From Streptomyces sp. Tu6071 (lineage in GTDB: Bacteria > Actinomycetota > Actinomycetes > Streptomycetales > Streptomycetaceae): DNA of 64,000 bases. The notes below the pieces were generated by a model. It saw nothing but the letters and a program-made list of their open reading frames with translations, was not told the DNA's origin and did no database searches. The stretch covers positions 2,751,445 to 2,815,444 of the forward strand of contig NZ_CM001165.1 in the NCBI RefSeq assembly GCF_000213055.1, written 5' to 3'. Positions 7,927 to 14,673 of this stretch are shown here, in pieces. The first letter of the stretch is position 1; every line of letters starts with the position of its first letter. Made by a program: the position numbers and the translations under genes.

Positions 7927-8853
7927 GTGGTCGAGAGCGTGGTGACGGTCGGCTCGCGCGGGAGCGCGCTGGCGCGGGCGCAGGTGCGGGAGATGGTGGA
8001 GCGCTGGGAGCGCGAGGTGCCGGGGGCCCGGTTCGTGCGGCGGGTGATCACGGAGGCGGGGGACGCGGACCGGAGCACGCCCACGGTCGCCGGGGTGACG
8101 CGGCGCGCGGGTGCGTCGGCCTTCTCCTCGCGGCAGGAGGCGGCGCTGGTACGCGGCGAGGTCGATGTCGTCGTGCACTGCCTCAAGGACCTCCCGACCG
8201 CCCCGGCCCCGGGCACGGTGCTGCTGCGGACGCCGGGGCCGCGCGAGGACGTGCGGGACGCGCTGTGCGGGGCGACGCTCGCGGGACTGCCCACAGGCGC
8301 CCGGGTCGGTACGGGTTCGACGCGGCGGGTCGCGCAGATGCTCGCGCTGCGTCCCGACCTGGAGGTGGTCCCGGTGCGGGGCAACGTCCCGGCCCGCCTG
8401 GCCCGTACCCGTACCCTCGACGCGGTCGTGCTCGCGGCGGCCGGGCTGCACCGCCTCGGGCTCGCGGACGAGATCACCGAGTACCTGGACCCGGAGGCGT
8501 ACCCGCCCGCGCCGGGGCAGGGCGCGCTCGCGATCCAGGTACGGGAGGACAGCGAGGCGGCGCGCCTCCTCGCCGCGAGCGGGGACGCGGCGACCGACGC
8601 GGAGGTCCGTGCCGAACGTGTGCTGCTCGCCGAACTCCACGGCGGCTGCTCCGTCCCCCTCGGCACCTGGACGAGCCGCCCCTCCCCCACCCTCCTGCGC
8701 CTCCACGCGGCCGTGACCACCCCGGACGGCACCCACCAGATCGCCGCCACGGCGCAGGGCCCGGCGGAGGAGCCGGAGAAGCTGGCCCTGACGGTGGCGG
8801 AACGCCTCCTCGCCCAGGGCGCGGCCCGCATCCTCGCGACGGCGACCGCCTGA
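7927..8853 (+). CDS. hemC: Hydroxymethylbilane synthase (porphobilinogen deaminase) paralogue, divergent
   Basis: The protein is about 308 residues from GTG 7927 (GGGAG 10 bases upstream; ATG 7858 is an in-frame alternative but lengthens the N-terminus beyond family length). It has the V-G-S-R-G-S-A-L-A-R-A-Q substrate-binding start, a D-V-V-V-H-C-L-K-D-L-P-T core, the G-T-G-S-T-R-R-V-A-Q loop, and the cofactor cysteine in H-G-G-C-S-V-P-L-G that carries dipyrromethane. The usual G-G-K-G-L-F stretch between the first Asp and the V-H-S-M-K-D motif is replaced by T-R-R-A-G-A-S-A-F-S. Standing alone outside a heme operon, it is likely a second copy with altered activity rather than the housekeeping enzyme. 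Confidence 0.8.
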   Translation: MVESVVTVGSRGSALARAQVREMVERWEREVPGARFVRRVITEAGDADRSTPTVAGVTRRAGASAFSSRQEAALVRGEVDVVVHCLKDLPTAPAPGTVLLRTPGPREDVRDALCGATLAGLPTGARVGTGSTRRVAQMLALRPDLEVVPVRGNVPARLARTRTLDAVVLAAAGLHRLGLADEITEYLDPEAYPPAPGQGALAIQVREDSEAARLLAASGDAATDAEVRAERVLLAELHGGCSVPLGTWTSRPSPTLLRLHAAVTTPDGTHQIAATAQGPAEEPEKLALTVAERLLAQGAARILATATA

Positions 8854-9251
8854 GGGCGAGCGGGAGAGAGGGCACGGCGGCGCGCACGCAGGAGGCACAC
8901 GAGGCCGAGTGCGGTGCGCGGTACGCGGACGGGGCCGGTGTGGGGGTCGACGCTGAGCGGTCCCCCGGTCGTCGTCCCGCTGTCCGCCCTCAACGGCTGG
9001 GGTGGGTGCTCGGGGAAGGCTCGCTCCGCGGGGGCCGAGGGCCGTGACGACTACGACCACGCCCGCGAGGTGGAAGGGTGGGGCGGGGCGGGAGCGATCG
9101 GTACGAGCACCGCCACCGCACTCGTCCTCGTCCTGGCCGACGAACCGGCGAGGACGTGCCCGTGCTGGAGAGGCTGTTCTTCGTGCGGTGACCGGGACGG
9201 ACACGGAGGAGGGGGTGTTCGCGGCGGCGGAGCGGGGCCGACCGATCCGGG
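8854..9251. other. Intergenic region, no gene recognised
   Basis: About 400 bases of GC-rich sequence after the hemC paralogue. Open frames here have no domain and strongly biased composition. It ends at an insertion-sequence remnant and may be decayed DNA. Confidence 0.4.
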
Positions 9252-9527
9252 AAGTGCGGGGTGGCTCGGCCGCAGCCGTCGCATGTCGAAGACGAGCTGT
9301 GGGCGGCGGTCGATCGACTGTTGCCGAAGGTCGAGGGTCGCACGCGCTACCCCGTGCGTAGCGGCATCCCGATCGACTGGTGTTCCAGGGCATTGTGTTC
9401 GTGCTGCGCACCGGGATCACCTGGTAACACTTGCCACCGGAGCTCGGTTTCAACTCGGGCGTGACGCGTTGATGCCGCCTGCCCAAGTGGGCCGAGGCTG
9501 GCGCCTGGCCCAGCCCCACGAGTCCGA
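9252..9527 (+). pseudogene. 5' remnant of an IS5-type transposase
   Basis: The plus strand first reads H-V-E-D-E-L-W-A-A-V-D-R-L-L-P and K-V-E-G-R-T-R-Y-P, the N-terminus of IS5-group transposases. The reading frame then has to shift to continue F-Q-G-I-V-F-V-L-R-T-G-I-T-W (around 9385-9425), and shift again for P-K-W-A-E-A-G (around 9485). No DDE residues remain. A small dyad, GAGTCCGAC...GTCGGACTC, follows at about 9519-9541. This is a dead fragment at the edge of the insertion-sequence-rich stretch. Confidence 0.7.
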
Positions 9528-9580
9528 CCTTGTCGGACTCCTCCCAAGCTGCAGTTGACAGCTCCCCCCTCGGGGAGTTG

Positions 9581-9605
9581 GGGCGTGTCTCGGAAGTAGA
9601 TCAGG
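9581..9605 (+). repeat. IS5-type terminal inverted repeat, solitary left end
   Basis: GGGCGTGTCTCGGAAGTAGA and the following bases match, in inverted orientation, the sequence at 10939-10963 beyond the transposase start (GGGCGTGTGCCGAAAGTGGA) at about four fifths of positions. It is either the left end of a longer element carrying the 88-residue gene, or a leftover from a second related IS. Confidence 0.5.
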
Positions 9606-9647
9606 GTCGCGCAGTGATGTTCCATGGCGAGCGGTCGGGCCAGTCGG

Positions 9648-9914
9648 TCAGACGACGTTGAAGCCTCGGGCGGCGTCATGGATGTCGGCGTCCACGACGT
9701 AGATGACTTGTGTGGTCACGATGAAATGGACCATCGCTCCGTCCAGCCAGCTGGAACGCGTGAGGTCGTCGTTCGTGAAGACGAGGTGGGTGGAAGGGCC
9801 GTCGGGGTCATCGGTGACCCGATCAACTAGGCGTTTCAGGGAACGGCGATCATCGGGAGGCAGGTAGTCGCGGAGCCGGGCCACTCGCTCGGTGAACTCA
9901 ACACGGCGCTTCAT
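9648..9914 (-). CDS. Small uncharacterised protein between insertion-sequence remnants
   Basis: An 88-residue protein starting at ATG 9914. The N-terminal half is helical and charged (F-T-E-R-V-A-R-L-R-D-Y-L-P-P-D-D). The C-terminal half looks like alternating beta strands (M-V-H-F-I-V-T-T-Q-V-I-Y-V-V-D-A-D-I). The layout is loosely like a RelE/ParE-type fold, but no catalytic motif is recognised and no antitoxin is seen, so no function is assigned. It lies between an IS-type terminal sequence at 9581 and a broken IS5 transposase on the same strand. Confidence 0.5.
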   Translation of the reverse strand: MKRRVEFTERVARLRDYLPPDDRRSLKRLVDRVTDDPDGPSTHLVFTNDDLTRSSWLDGAMVHFIVTTQVIYVVDADIHDAARGFNVV

Positions 9915-10008
9915 GGTGGCCGGAGTGTAGGTCCATGTGCACGATGCGGTCCTCGGAATTTCCGGGGGAGAGTTGGTGAGTGGGGAGCCGGATGGGTGGA
10001 CTTCCTGC

Positions 10009-10963
10009 GGGTGTGTTCGCCAGGCGATTCCGAAAGCGCTCGTCAAAGCCCCTCGTTGACGGCTGCGACCAGAGCTGTCGCTGCGTAGCGGACGGCGAGC
10101 TTGGCGTATCTCGTGGCCACCGCGCGGTGCCGCTTGAGACGGTTGATGCCGCACTCCACTGCGTGGCGCTCGCGGTAGTCGGCTTTGGCGAACTTCGGTG
10201 GCCGACCCCCCGTGGGAGCCGCGCCTCTTGCGGTTGGCGATCTGGTCGTGCTTCTCCGGGACAGTGCAGCCAATGCCGCGTCCGCGCAGATAGGCGCGGT
10301 TCGCGCGGGAGCCGTACGCCTCGTCAGCCCGCACGCGGTCGGGTCGGACGCGCGGCCGTCCCGGACCGGTGCGGGGCACGCGGACCTTCTACAGCACAGG
10401 TTCGAACTGTGGTGAGTCCCCACACTGCCCAGCTGTGACCACGGTCGACATTGGCTTCTGACCCTGCTCGACGGCCAGGTGCAGTTTGGTCGTGAAGCCA
10501 CCACGCGATCGTCCCAGCCCGTGGTCATCGGGCTCAGTGAATACGCCGCCCAGTGGTTCCTTCTGCAGCTCGCCCTGCTTGCCGCCCCGGCCGCGTGCTG
10601 ACGGGTGCGGCAGACCGTGGAGTCGACGCTCAGGTCCCAGACGATCGCGCCCTTCGCGTCGGCCAGGTTCTGGAGCCGGGTAAGGATCCGGCGCCAAGTG
10701 CCGTTGCGGCCACCGGCGGAACAGGTCGAACACCCGGTTCCACGGCCCATACTCGACGGGGATCTCCCGCCACGGAACTCCGGTCCGGACACGGAACCGT
10801 ATGCCGTCGATCAAACGCCGCCGAGGCCAGACAGGCGGCTGCCCCGACCTGACCCCCTTTGGCAACAGCGCCTCCAGAACCGCCCACTGCTCGTCCGTAA
10901 GATCACCCCGGCCCATGAACCGTGATCATTCACAGCCCGAGATCCACTTTCGGCACACGCCCT
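10009..10963 (-). mobile_element. IS5-family insertion sequence, inactivated
   Basis: About 955 bp. The right end is GGGCGTGTGCCGAAAG (complement, ending at 10963), 47 bases before the transposase start. The left end is probably GGGTGTGTTCGC at 10009, about 34 bases past the transposase stop, a normal layout for this family. The right end matches an isolated copy at 9581 better than this left end, so the left boundary is uncertain. Flanking target duplications could not be identified. Confidence 0.6.
10043..10916 (-). pseudogene. IS5-family DDE transposase with multiple frameshifts
   Basis: The protein can be followed only by switching frame about four times. The start reads M-G-R-G-D-L-T-D-E-Q-W-A-V-L-E-A-L-L-P, continuing to about residue 70. 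Next comes [11 protein letters not shown] (first catalytic Asp). The frame returns for [12 protein letters not shown], then shifts for R-A-D-E-A-Y-G-S-R (second Asp). The last part, [12 protein letters not shown] (catalytic Glu), ends at 10043. All DDE residues survive but in different frames, so no functional transposase can be made from this copy unless the assembly has indel errors. Confidence 0.8.
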
Positions 10964-11352
10964 AGCTCTCGCAGGGCGCTGTCCATCTTGTCTAGGCCGG
11001 TGAGCAGGGCATGCGGTATTGGGCCGGAAGACGCATGTTCCGCGCTTGTGTTCCGCTGACCTGAATCTCTGCCAGGCGGCCGGGTTCGACGAGGACATCG
11101 TCTTCGCCGCCAAACCGGGCCTGGCCGGAGTGCTGATCGGGCGGTTCCCGGACAACGGGCACCGCGTCGGTCGGACGACTGCCGAGGACCTGCGCGAGGC
11201 AGGAAGCCTGTCGGACAGCGGTGGAATGATGCATTCCGGGCTGTCTCGTGAAGCAGCAACTACCCTCGCGCCTCGTAAACGCTCGGGCGCTGGCACCGCC
11301 GGGCCACGCGGGGCGCATTTATACAGGCTTCTTGAAAAAAGAAGGACCGCCG
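10964..11352. other. Region between the IS and the metabolic island, no intact gene recognised
   Basis: The GC content falls along this stretch. A plus-strand frame at 11019-11450 has stretches that look protein-like (G-F-D-E-D-I-V-F-A-A-K-P-G-L-A-G-V-L) but no recognisable family and no clear start. It may be a decayed gene fragment at the island boundary. A TTATAC box lies near 11320. Confidence 0.4.
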
Positions 11353-11487
11353 ATGACGGGGTTCTTTTCTCTCCTCAATTTGACGCGAACAGTGGCTTGT
11401 TCCCCGTTAAACCGACGCAGACAGTGGCTTGTTCCTGGCGTTTCAGGTAAAGGATTGGCAAAAAATATGCCAAAGGCACGGGCCTGA
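11353..11487 (+). CDS. Possible 44-residue peptide with a TTA codon
   Basis: The ATG at 11353 has AAGGA 7 bases upstream. The frame encodes a short basic peptide beginning M-T-G-F-F-S-L-L-N-L-T-R and ending K-N-M-P-K-A-R-A, with a single Cys and an in-frame TTA leucine codon at 11407-11409. It overlaps two copies of a 15-base direct repeat. It may be a leader or small regulatory peptide, or chance. No RiPP protease or cyclase partner is obvious. Confidence 0.3.
   Translation: MTGFFSLLNLTRTVACSPLNRRRQWLVPGVSGKGLAKNMPKARA
11387..11435. promoter_or_regulatory. Direct repeat with dyad symmetry, candidate operator of the island
   Basis: ACAGTGGCTTGTTCC occurs at 11389-11403 and exactly again at 11421-11435, 32 bases (three helical turns) apart. 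The first copy extends to the dyad GAACA-N6-TGTTC. Two phased identical sites upstream of the first island gene suggest a dimeric regulator binding on one face of the DNA. No regulator gene is recognised in the island itself. Confidence 0.5.
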
Positions 11488-11515
11488 GGTACTGGCTCGC
11501 GAATGCAGAAAGCGC

Positions 11516-11545
11516 TTGACTTCCGGATAGTCGTGGGTTCATGAT
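11516..11545 (+). promoter_or_regulatory. Candidate sigma70-type promoter for the dioxygenase gene
   Basis: TTGACT at 11516-11521 and CATGAT at 11540-11545, with an 18-base spacer, lie about 250 bases upstream of the dioxygenase start at 11795. The local AT-richness is unusual for this window. The assignment rests only on consensus similarity. Confidence 0.4.
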
Positions 11546-11794
11546 CGGTCGCGGCTCCGGGGGGTCTTTCGAATGGAGGGGGAGTATCGCTGTGCGTGAG
11601 CGCCATCAAGAAGAGTGGTGCAAGGTAATGCGCTTCTGGATTGCGAGGCGCCGACGCGAGCGCGAACTCCAGTAGACAGAAGATCTCCTGCGAGGCGTCA
11701 CCAAGAAATCGCACTGACTGATTCATGCGGACTTACTGCAGAATCCTTAGTCGCTATAAGACTGATCTCGACAATACGGCACGGAGGGAATGTC

Positions 11795-12586
11795 ATGCCA
11801 GTTGACACTGACCGTACATTGGCTGAGAAGTTTGAGGCGGATGGGTTTGTTACGACCGGACGCCTGCTCTCAGAAGCAGAAGTCGACACCTACCGCGAGA
11901 TCTACGATCGCTTTTTGAGCGGCGAGATCGAGAGCGGTGACAAGCGGTCCGATCTCGGCTCCCACGTCACTCGCAAGAACGGCGTGAAGGAAAACATCAC
12001 TCAGATCATGTGGCCGTCCGCTCTCCATAAAACGCTGATGGACATGCCGCTGCATGCACGGGCTCTCAGCATGGCGAAGGAACTGATCGGCGAGGACGCC
12101 GTTTTCGACTTCGACATGCTCATCCACAAAGCCCCGCACGCAGACGTAGCAACCCCCTGGCACCAGGACGCGGCTTATTGGATCGATCTGCCCGACAAGC
12201 GGGCGGTGTCGATCTGGGTGGCGCTCGACGACGCTGTCCCGGACAACGGATGCATGTGGTACGTCAAGGGTTCGCACAAGCAACCTCTCCGCCGACACTA
12301 CGAAACGGCAGACGGCAAGAACATCCAGTGCGACTGCTCCGAGGATGAACCCGGTGCGACGGCAATCCCCCTTGGGCTGGGAGAGGGGGTGGCTCACTCG
12401 GGTACTACGCTGCACTACTCGCGCGGAAACAGCACACATTCGGTGCGTCGCGCCTACATATTGAACTTCCGCCCTGCGGAAATGCTTCGCCTTGAGCGTG
12501 AGCGCGGATACGACGTGGGCCTGACGGAGAACGTCCGACTGGTGCGCAATTCTGATGCCGCCCAGGACGCGGGTATCCAGAAGTGA
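11795..12586 (+). CDS. Phytanoyl-CoA dioxygenase (PhyH)-family Fe(II)/2-oxoglutarate oxygenase
   Basis: A 263-residue non-heme iron oxygenase. The facial triad is visible: His123 and Asp125 in P-W-H-Q-D-A-A-Y-W, and a distal His, probably His207 in T-L-H-Y-S-R-G-N-S. Arg218 or Arg219 is placed to bind the 2-oxoglutarate carboxylate. The protein starts with the family's F-E-A-D-G-F-V-T-T-G. GGAGG lies 7 bases before the ATG at 11795; longer reads are not homologous. Family members hydroxylate free acids, CoA or carrier-bound acids and many secondary metabolites. Its stop overlaps the GTG start of the glycosyltransferase, so the two are coupled. It is a likely tailoring hydroxylase of the island product; the substrate is unknown. 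Confidence 0.88.
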   Translation: MPVDTDRTLAEKFEADGFVTTGRLLSEAEVDTYREIYDRFLSGEIESGDKRSDLGSHVTRKNGVKENITQIMWPSALHKTLMDMPLHARALSMAKELIGEDAVFDFDMLIHKAPHADVATPWHQDAAYWIDLPDKRAVSIWVALDDAVPDNGCMWYVKGSHKQPLRRHYETADGKNIQCDCSEDEPGATAIPLGLGEGVAHSGTTLHYSRGNSTHSVRRAYILNFRPAEMLRLERERGYDVGLTENVRLVRNSDAAQDAGIQK

Positions 12587-13872
12587 CCTCAGTCGAATCG
12601 CATCTAGCCGGCATAGTCGTCGTCAACGAGAAATATTTCCCCCACAGCGAGAAAGATCCCGCACACGTAGGAGCGACCTCATTCGCTCACTCCGTCCTGC
12701 GCTTCCTGCGACAGGTCGAACTGTGCGCAGGGATTCTTCTCTACAAGAGAGATGAAAGCCTGACGGAACCGCTCATGCATTTTGAGCACAGGGCTGGTTT
12801 TCTGTGCGCAATTATGCGCTTCAACTTCGGCATGGACGACCAGGCTGTGAGTCGCTGCATTGCCAAAGCGAGCCAACGCCTGCTCGACGCGCAGGACATC
12901 AGGCGTCCGGCAATGCTCTACTATCAGACCGATGCACTGCTCGGCTTCCACCCAGAAGAGCTTTCTGCTTGCGTGACACACCACGGCCCGTTCGTGTCCG
13001 ATTTCATCGGAAGGTTCCCAGCAGAAGAGACCGGGCAGGCATTCGGTGACGCCGTCAAAGCCTTGCACCTGCTCAAGTATCAGGAATTAGGGCTGGAGAA
13101 ACTCCGGTACAGCGACAGAATGTTTGTGCTCCAGCATTCCCACATCCAACGCAGACACCTGATCGACCGAGGTGTGGATGCGCGGCGAATCCGTGCTGTA
13201 CGTCCCCCTATTCCGGTCCTGAACTCTGCCGAAACACTTCAGGGCGAAAAACTGTGCGCCTTTGTCACCGGCGCAGAGCTTCTCGTTTTCACGGCCGTAG
13301 CGCGACTGGACTACTTCAAGAACATCGAACTTCTCGTGGACGCGAGCGTCCAGGCGCGCCAGCGTGGCATACCTCTGCGCATGCTGATAGTAGGTGACGA
13401 AGCAGACAACGATGTCAGACGACGGCAGCTGCTGCGTCGTGTGCCTACTGAGCATCTGCCGAGTTTCATGGCCACCAGTAAGCTGTCCAAACCGCAACTT
13501 CACGCGTTGTTTCGTGAGGTCAGGCATCAAGGGCTCTTCGTATGTCCCTCGCGCTACGAGACCTTGGGCATCACCCCGCTGGAAGCCGCTCTTAGCGGAG
13601 TCTGCACGCTCATGACCAACTCGGAGAGAGTCGAAGCGGGGCGTTTCTTCCCCGCCACGTACCGCTTCGAACCGTCACCGGCGGGCCTGTGCGGCGCGAT
13701 CGAGCGAATCCACTACAGCGATCCGGGCGTGCAGCACATGGGGAAGGAGCTTCAGGGAGTCATCTCGGAGCAGATCTCCGAGGAGAAGTTCGAGCGTGAT
13801 GCGCTCAGTGCCTGGGGACACTTCTCGGACACCGCGCAGGAGCTGACTCCCACAGCTGATCTGGCTACTTGA
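12583..13872 (+). CDS. GT4-type glycosyltransferase with an in-frame TTA codon
   Basis: A 429-residue GT-B fold glycosyltransferase. The C-terminal half has the family's landmarks: V-A-R-L-D-Y-F-K-N before the sugar-nucleotide site, L-I-V-G-D, F-V-C-P-S-R-Y-E, and the E-x7-E motif in Y-E-T-L-G-I-T-P-L-E-A. The N-terminal half is less typical, with V-V-N-E-K-Y-F-P-H near the start. The GTG at 12583 overlaps the dioxygenase stop. The leucine codon at 13087-13089 is TTA, which in Streptomyces needs the bldA tRNA, so translation is probably limited to late growth. GC content is well below that of the flanking core genes. The acceptor and donor are unknown. Confidence 0.85.
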   Translation: MTSVESHLAGIVVVNEKYFPHSEKDPAHVGATSFAHSVLRFLRQVELCAGILLYKRDESLTEPLMHFEHRAGFLCAIMRFNFGMDDQAVSRCIAKASQRLLDAQDIRRPAMLYYQTDALLGFHPEELSACVTHHGPFVSDFIGRFPAEETGQAFGDAVKALHLLKYQELGLEKLRYSDRMFVLQHSHIQRRHLIDRGVDARRIRAVRPPIPVLNSAETLQGEKLCAFVTGAELLVFTAVARLDYFKNIELLVDASVQARQRGIPLRMLIVGDEADNDVRRRQLLRRVPTEHLPSFMATSKLSKPQLHALFREVRHQGLFVCPSRYETLGITPLEAALSGVCTLMTNSERVEAGRFFPATYRFEPSPAGLCGAIERIHYSDPGVQHMGKELQGVISEQISEEKFERDALSAWGHFSDTAQELTPTADLAT

Positions 13873-13924
13873 GGCCGGAAGGAGCAGCACGCTCGGATCG
13901 GGATAGCTGCCGGCGGTTCGGGCA

Positions 13925-14554
13925 TCAGCTCGGCTCGAACCAGTCGATCATGGCTTCGTACTCCGGAGCGTGATCATCGTCGGCGGATGTCCATATGCCG
14001 GTGCTGTGTTGCCGCTCCCACTCTGAATGCCGGTTGCGCAGTGCGTCCACGAAGTCCGAGGCGAGGCAGGCCGACTCGTACAAATCCTGGTCCGTGTCCT
14101 GTGCACTGGCTCCGACGATCTGACCACGTACCTGCGCCGAGTGGCCGTAGCGGAACGAACCCGTGCCAAGCAGATGAGGCTCTATGTGCACCGCTTCGCC
14201 GTTATTGCGCCCGAGGCGCCGATGCGCACCTGCCTTGGCGGCGGCGTTCGGTAGAAAGGTGTGACCTTGGTCGCCTATCGCGATGACTCCAAGTACCGCT
14301 TCCTCATTGGGCGTCCAGGCACCCGCTGTGGGATCCATGAGGACGAAACCCATCGAGTCCTGCGGGTAGACGCCGCGCGGCGCATTGGCCCCCGTGGAGG
14401 TGTGGTGCCGCCAAATGCTGGTTGCCCGGCGACAGGCCACTTCGAGCAGGAGTGAGTCGAGCCCGGCGGAGTCGAAAAGGTAGGCGTAGGGGTTGCGACG
14501 GTGGGCCACCTGGACCTTGAGCCCCTCAGCCGAGATCACTGTCATACCAGTCAT
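13925..14554 (-). CDS. Uncharacterised protein divergent from the island operon
   Basis: A 209-residue soluble protein with no family recognised. It starts M-T-G-M-T-V-I-S-A-E-G-L-K-V and has an ordered central region (G-V-I-A-I-G-D-Q-G-H-T-F-L, H-I-E-P-H-L-L-G-T-G) followed by an acidic C-terminus. A strong AAGGAGG precedes the ATG at 14554, and a CTTATAGATAAG dyad lies just upstream of it. It is the only minus-strand gene of the island and faces the fusion gene across a 119-base shared promoter region. No helix-turn-helix is seen, so calling it a regulator is not supported. It could be an immunity or accessory enzyme. Confidence 0.7.
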   Translation of the reverse strand: MTGMTVISAEGLKVQVAHRRNPYAYLFDSAGLDSLLLEVACRRATSIWRHHTSTGANAPRGVYPQDSMGFVLMDPTAGAWTPNEEAVLGVIAIGDQGHTFLPNAAAKAGAHRRLGRNNGEAVHIEPHLLGTGSFRYGHSAQVRGQIVGASAQDTDQDLYESACLASDFVDALRNRHSEWERQHSTGIWTSADDDHAPEYEAMIDWFEPS

Positions 14555-14564
14555 GCCGAACCTC

Positions 14565-14576
14565 CTTATAGATAAG
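14565..14576. promoter_or_regulatory. CTTATAGATAAG dyad upstream of the divergent island gene
   Basis: A short symmetric element (CTTAT-AG-ATAAG) abuts the AAGGAGG of the minus-strand gene. It may be a repressor site or the promoter -10 itself. Confidence 0.35.
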
Positions 14577-14673
14577 CCAAGTTGAAGAAGGCTTTATGTG
14601 ATCACGGACCGCGGACAGCGTCTGTTGCCAAGATCACATTTGCCTGCGAACCGCCACTCTCAAAGGTGTTGCT

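Noticed and set aside
11019..11450. Open frame before the island as a real gene
   Set aside because: Its start lies in IS-flanking DNA without a ribosome site, and its last part overlaps operator-like repeats. It is at most a gene fragment.
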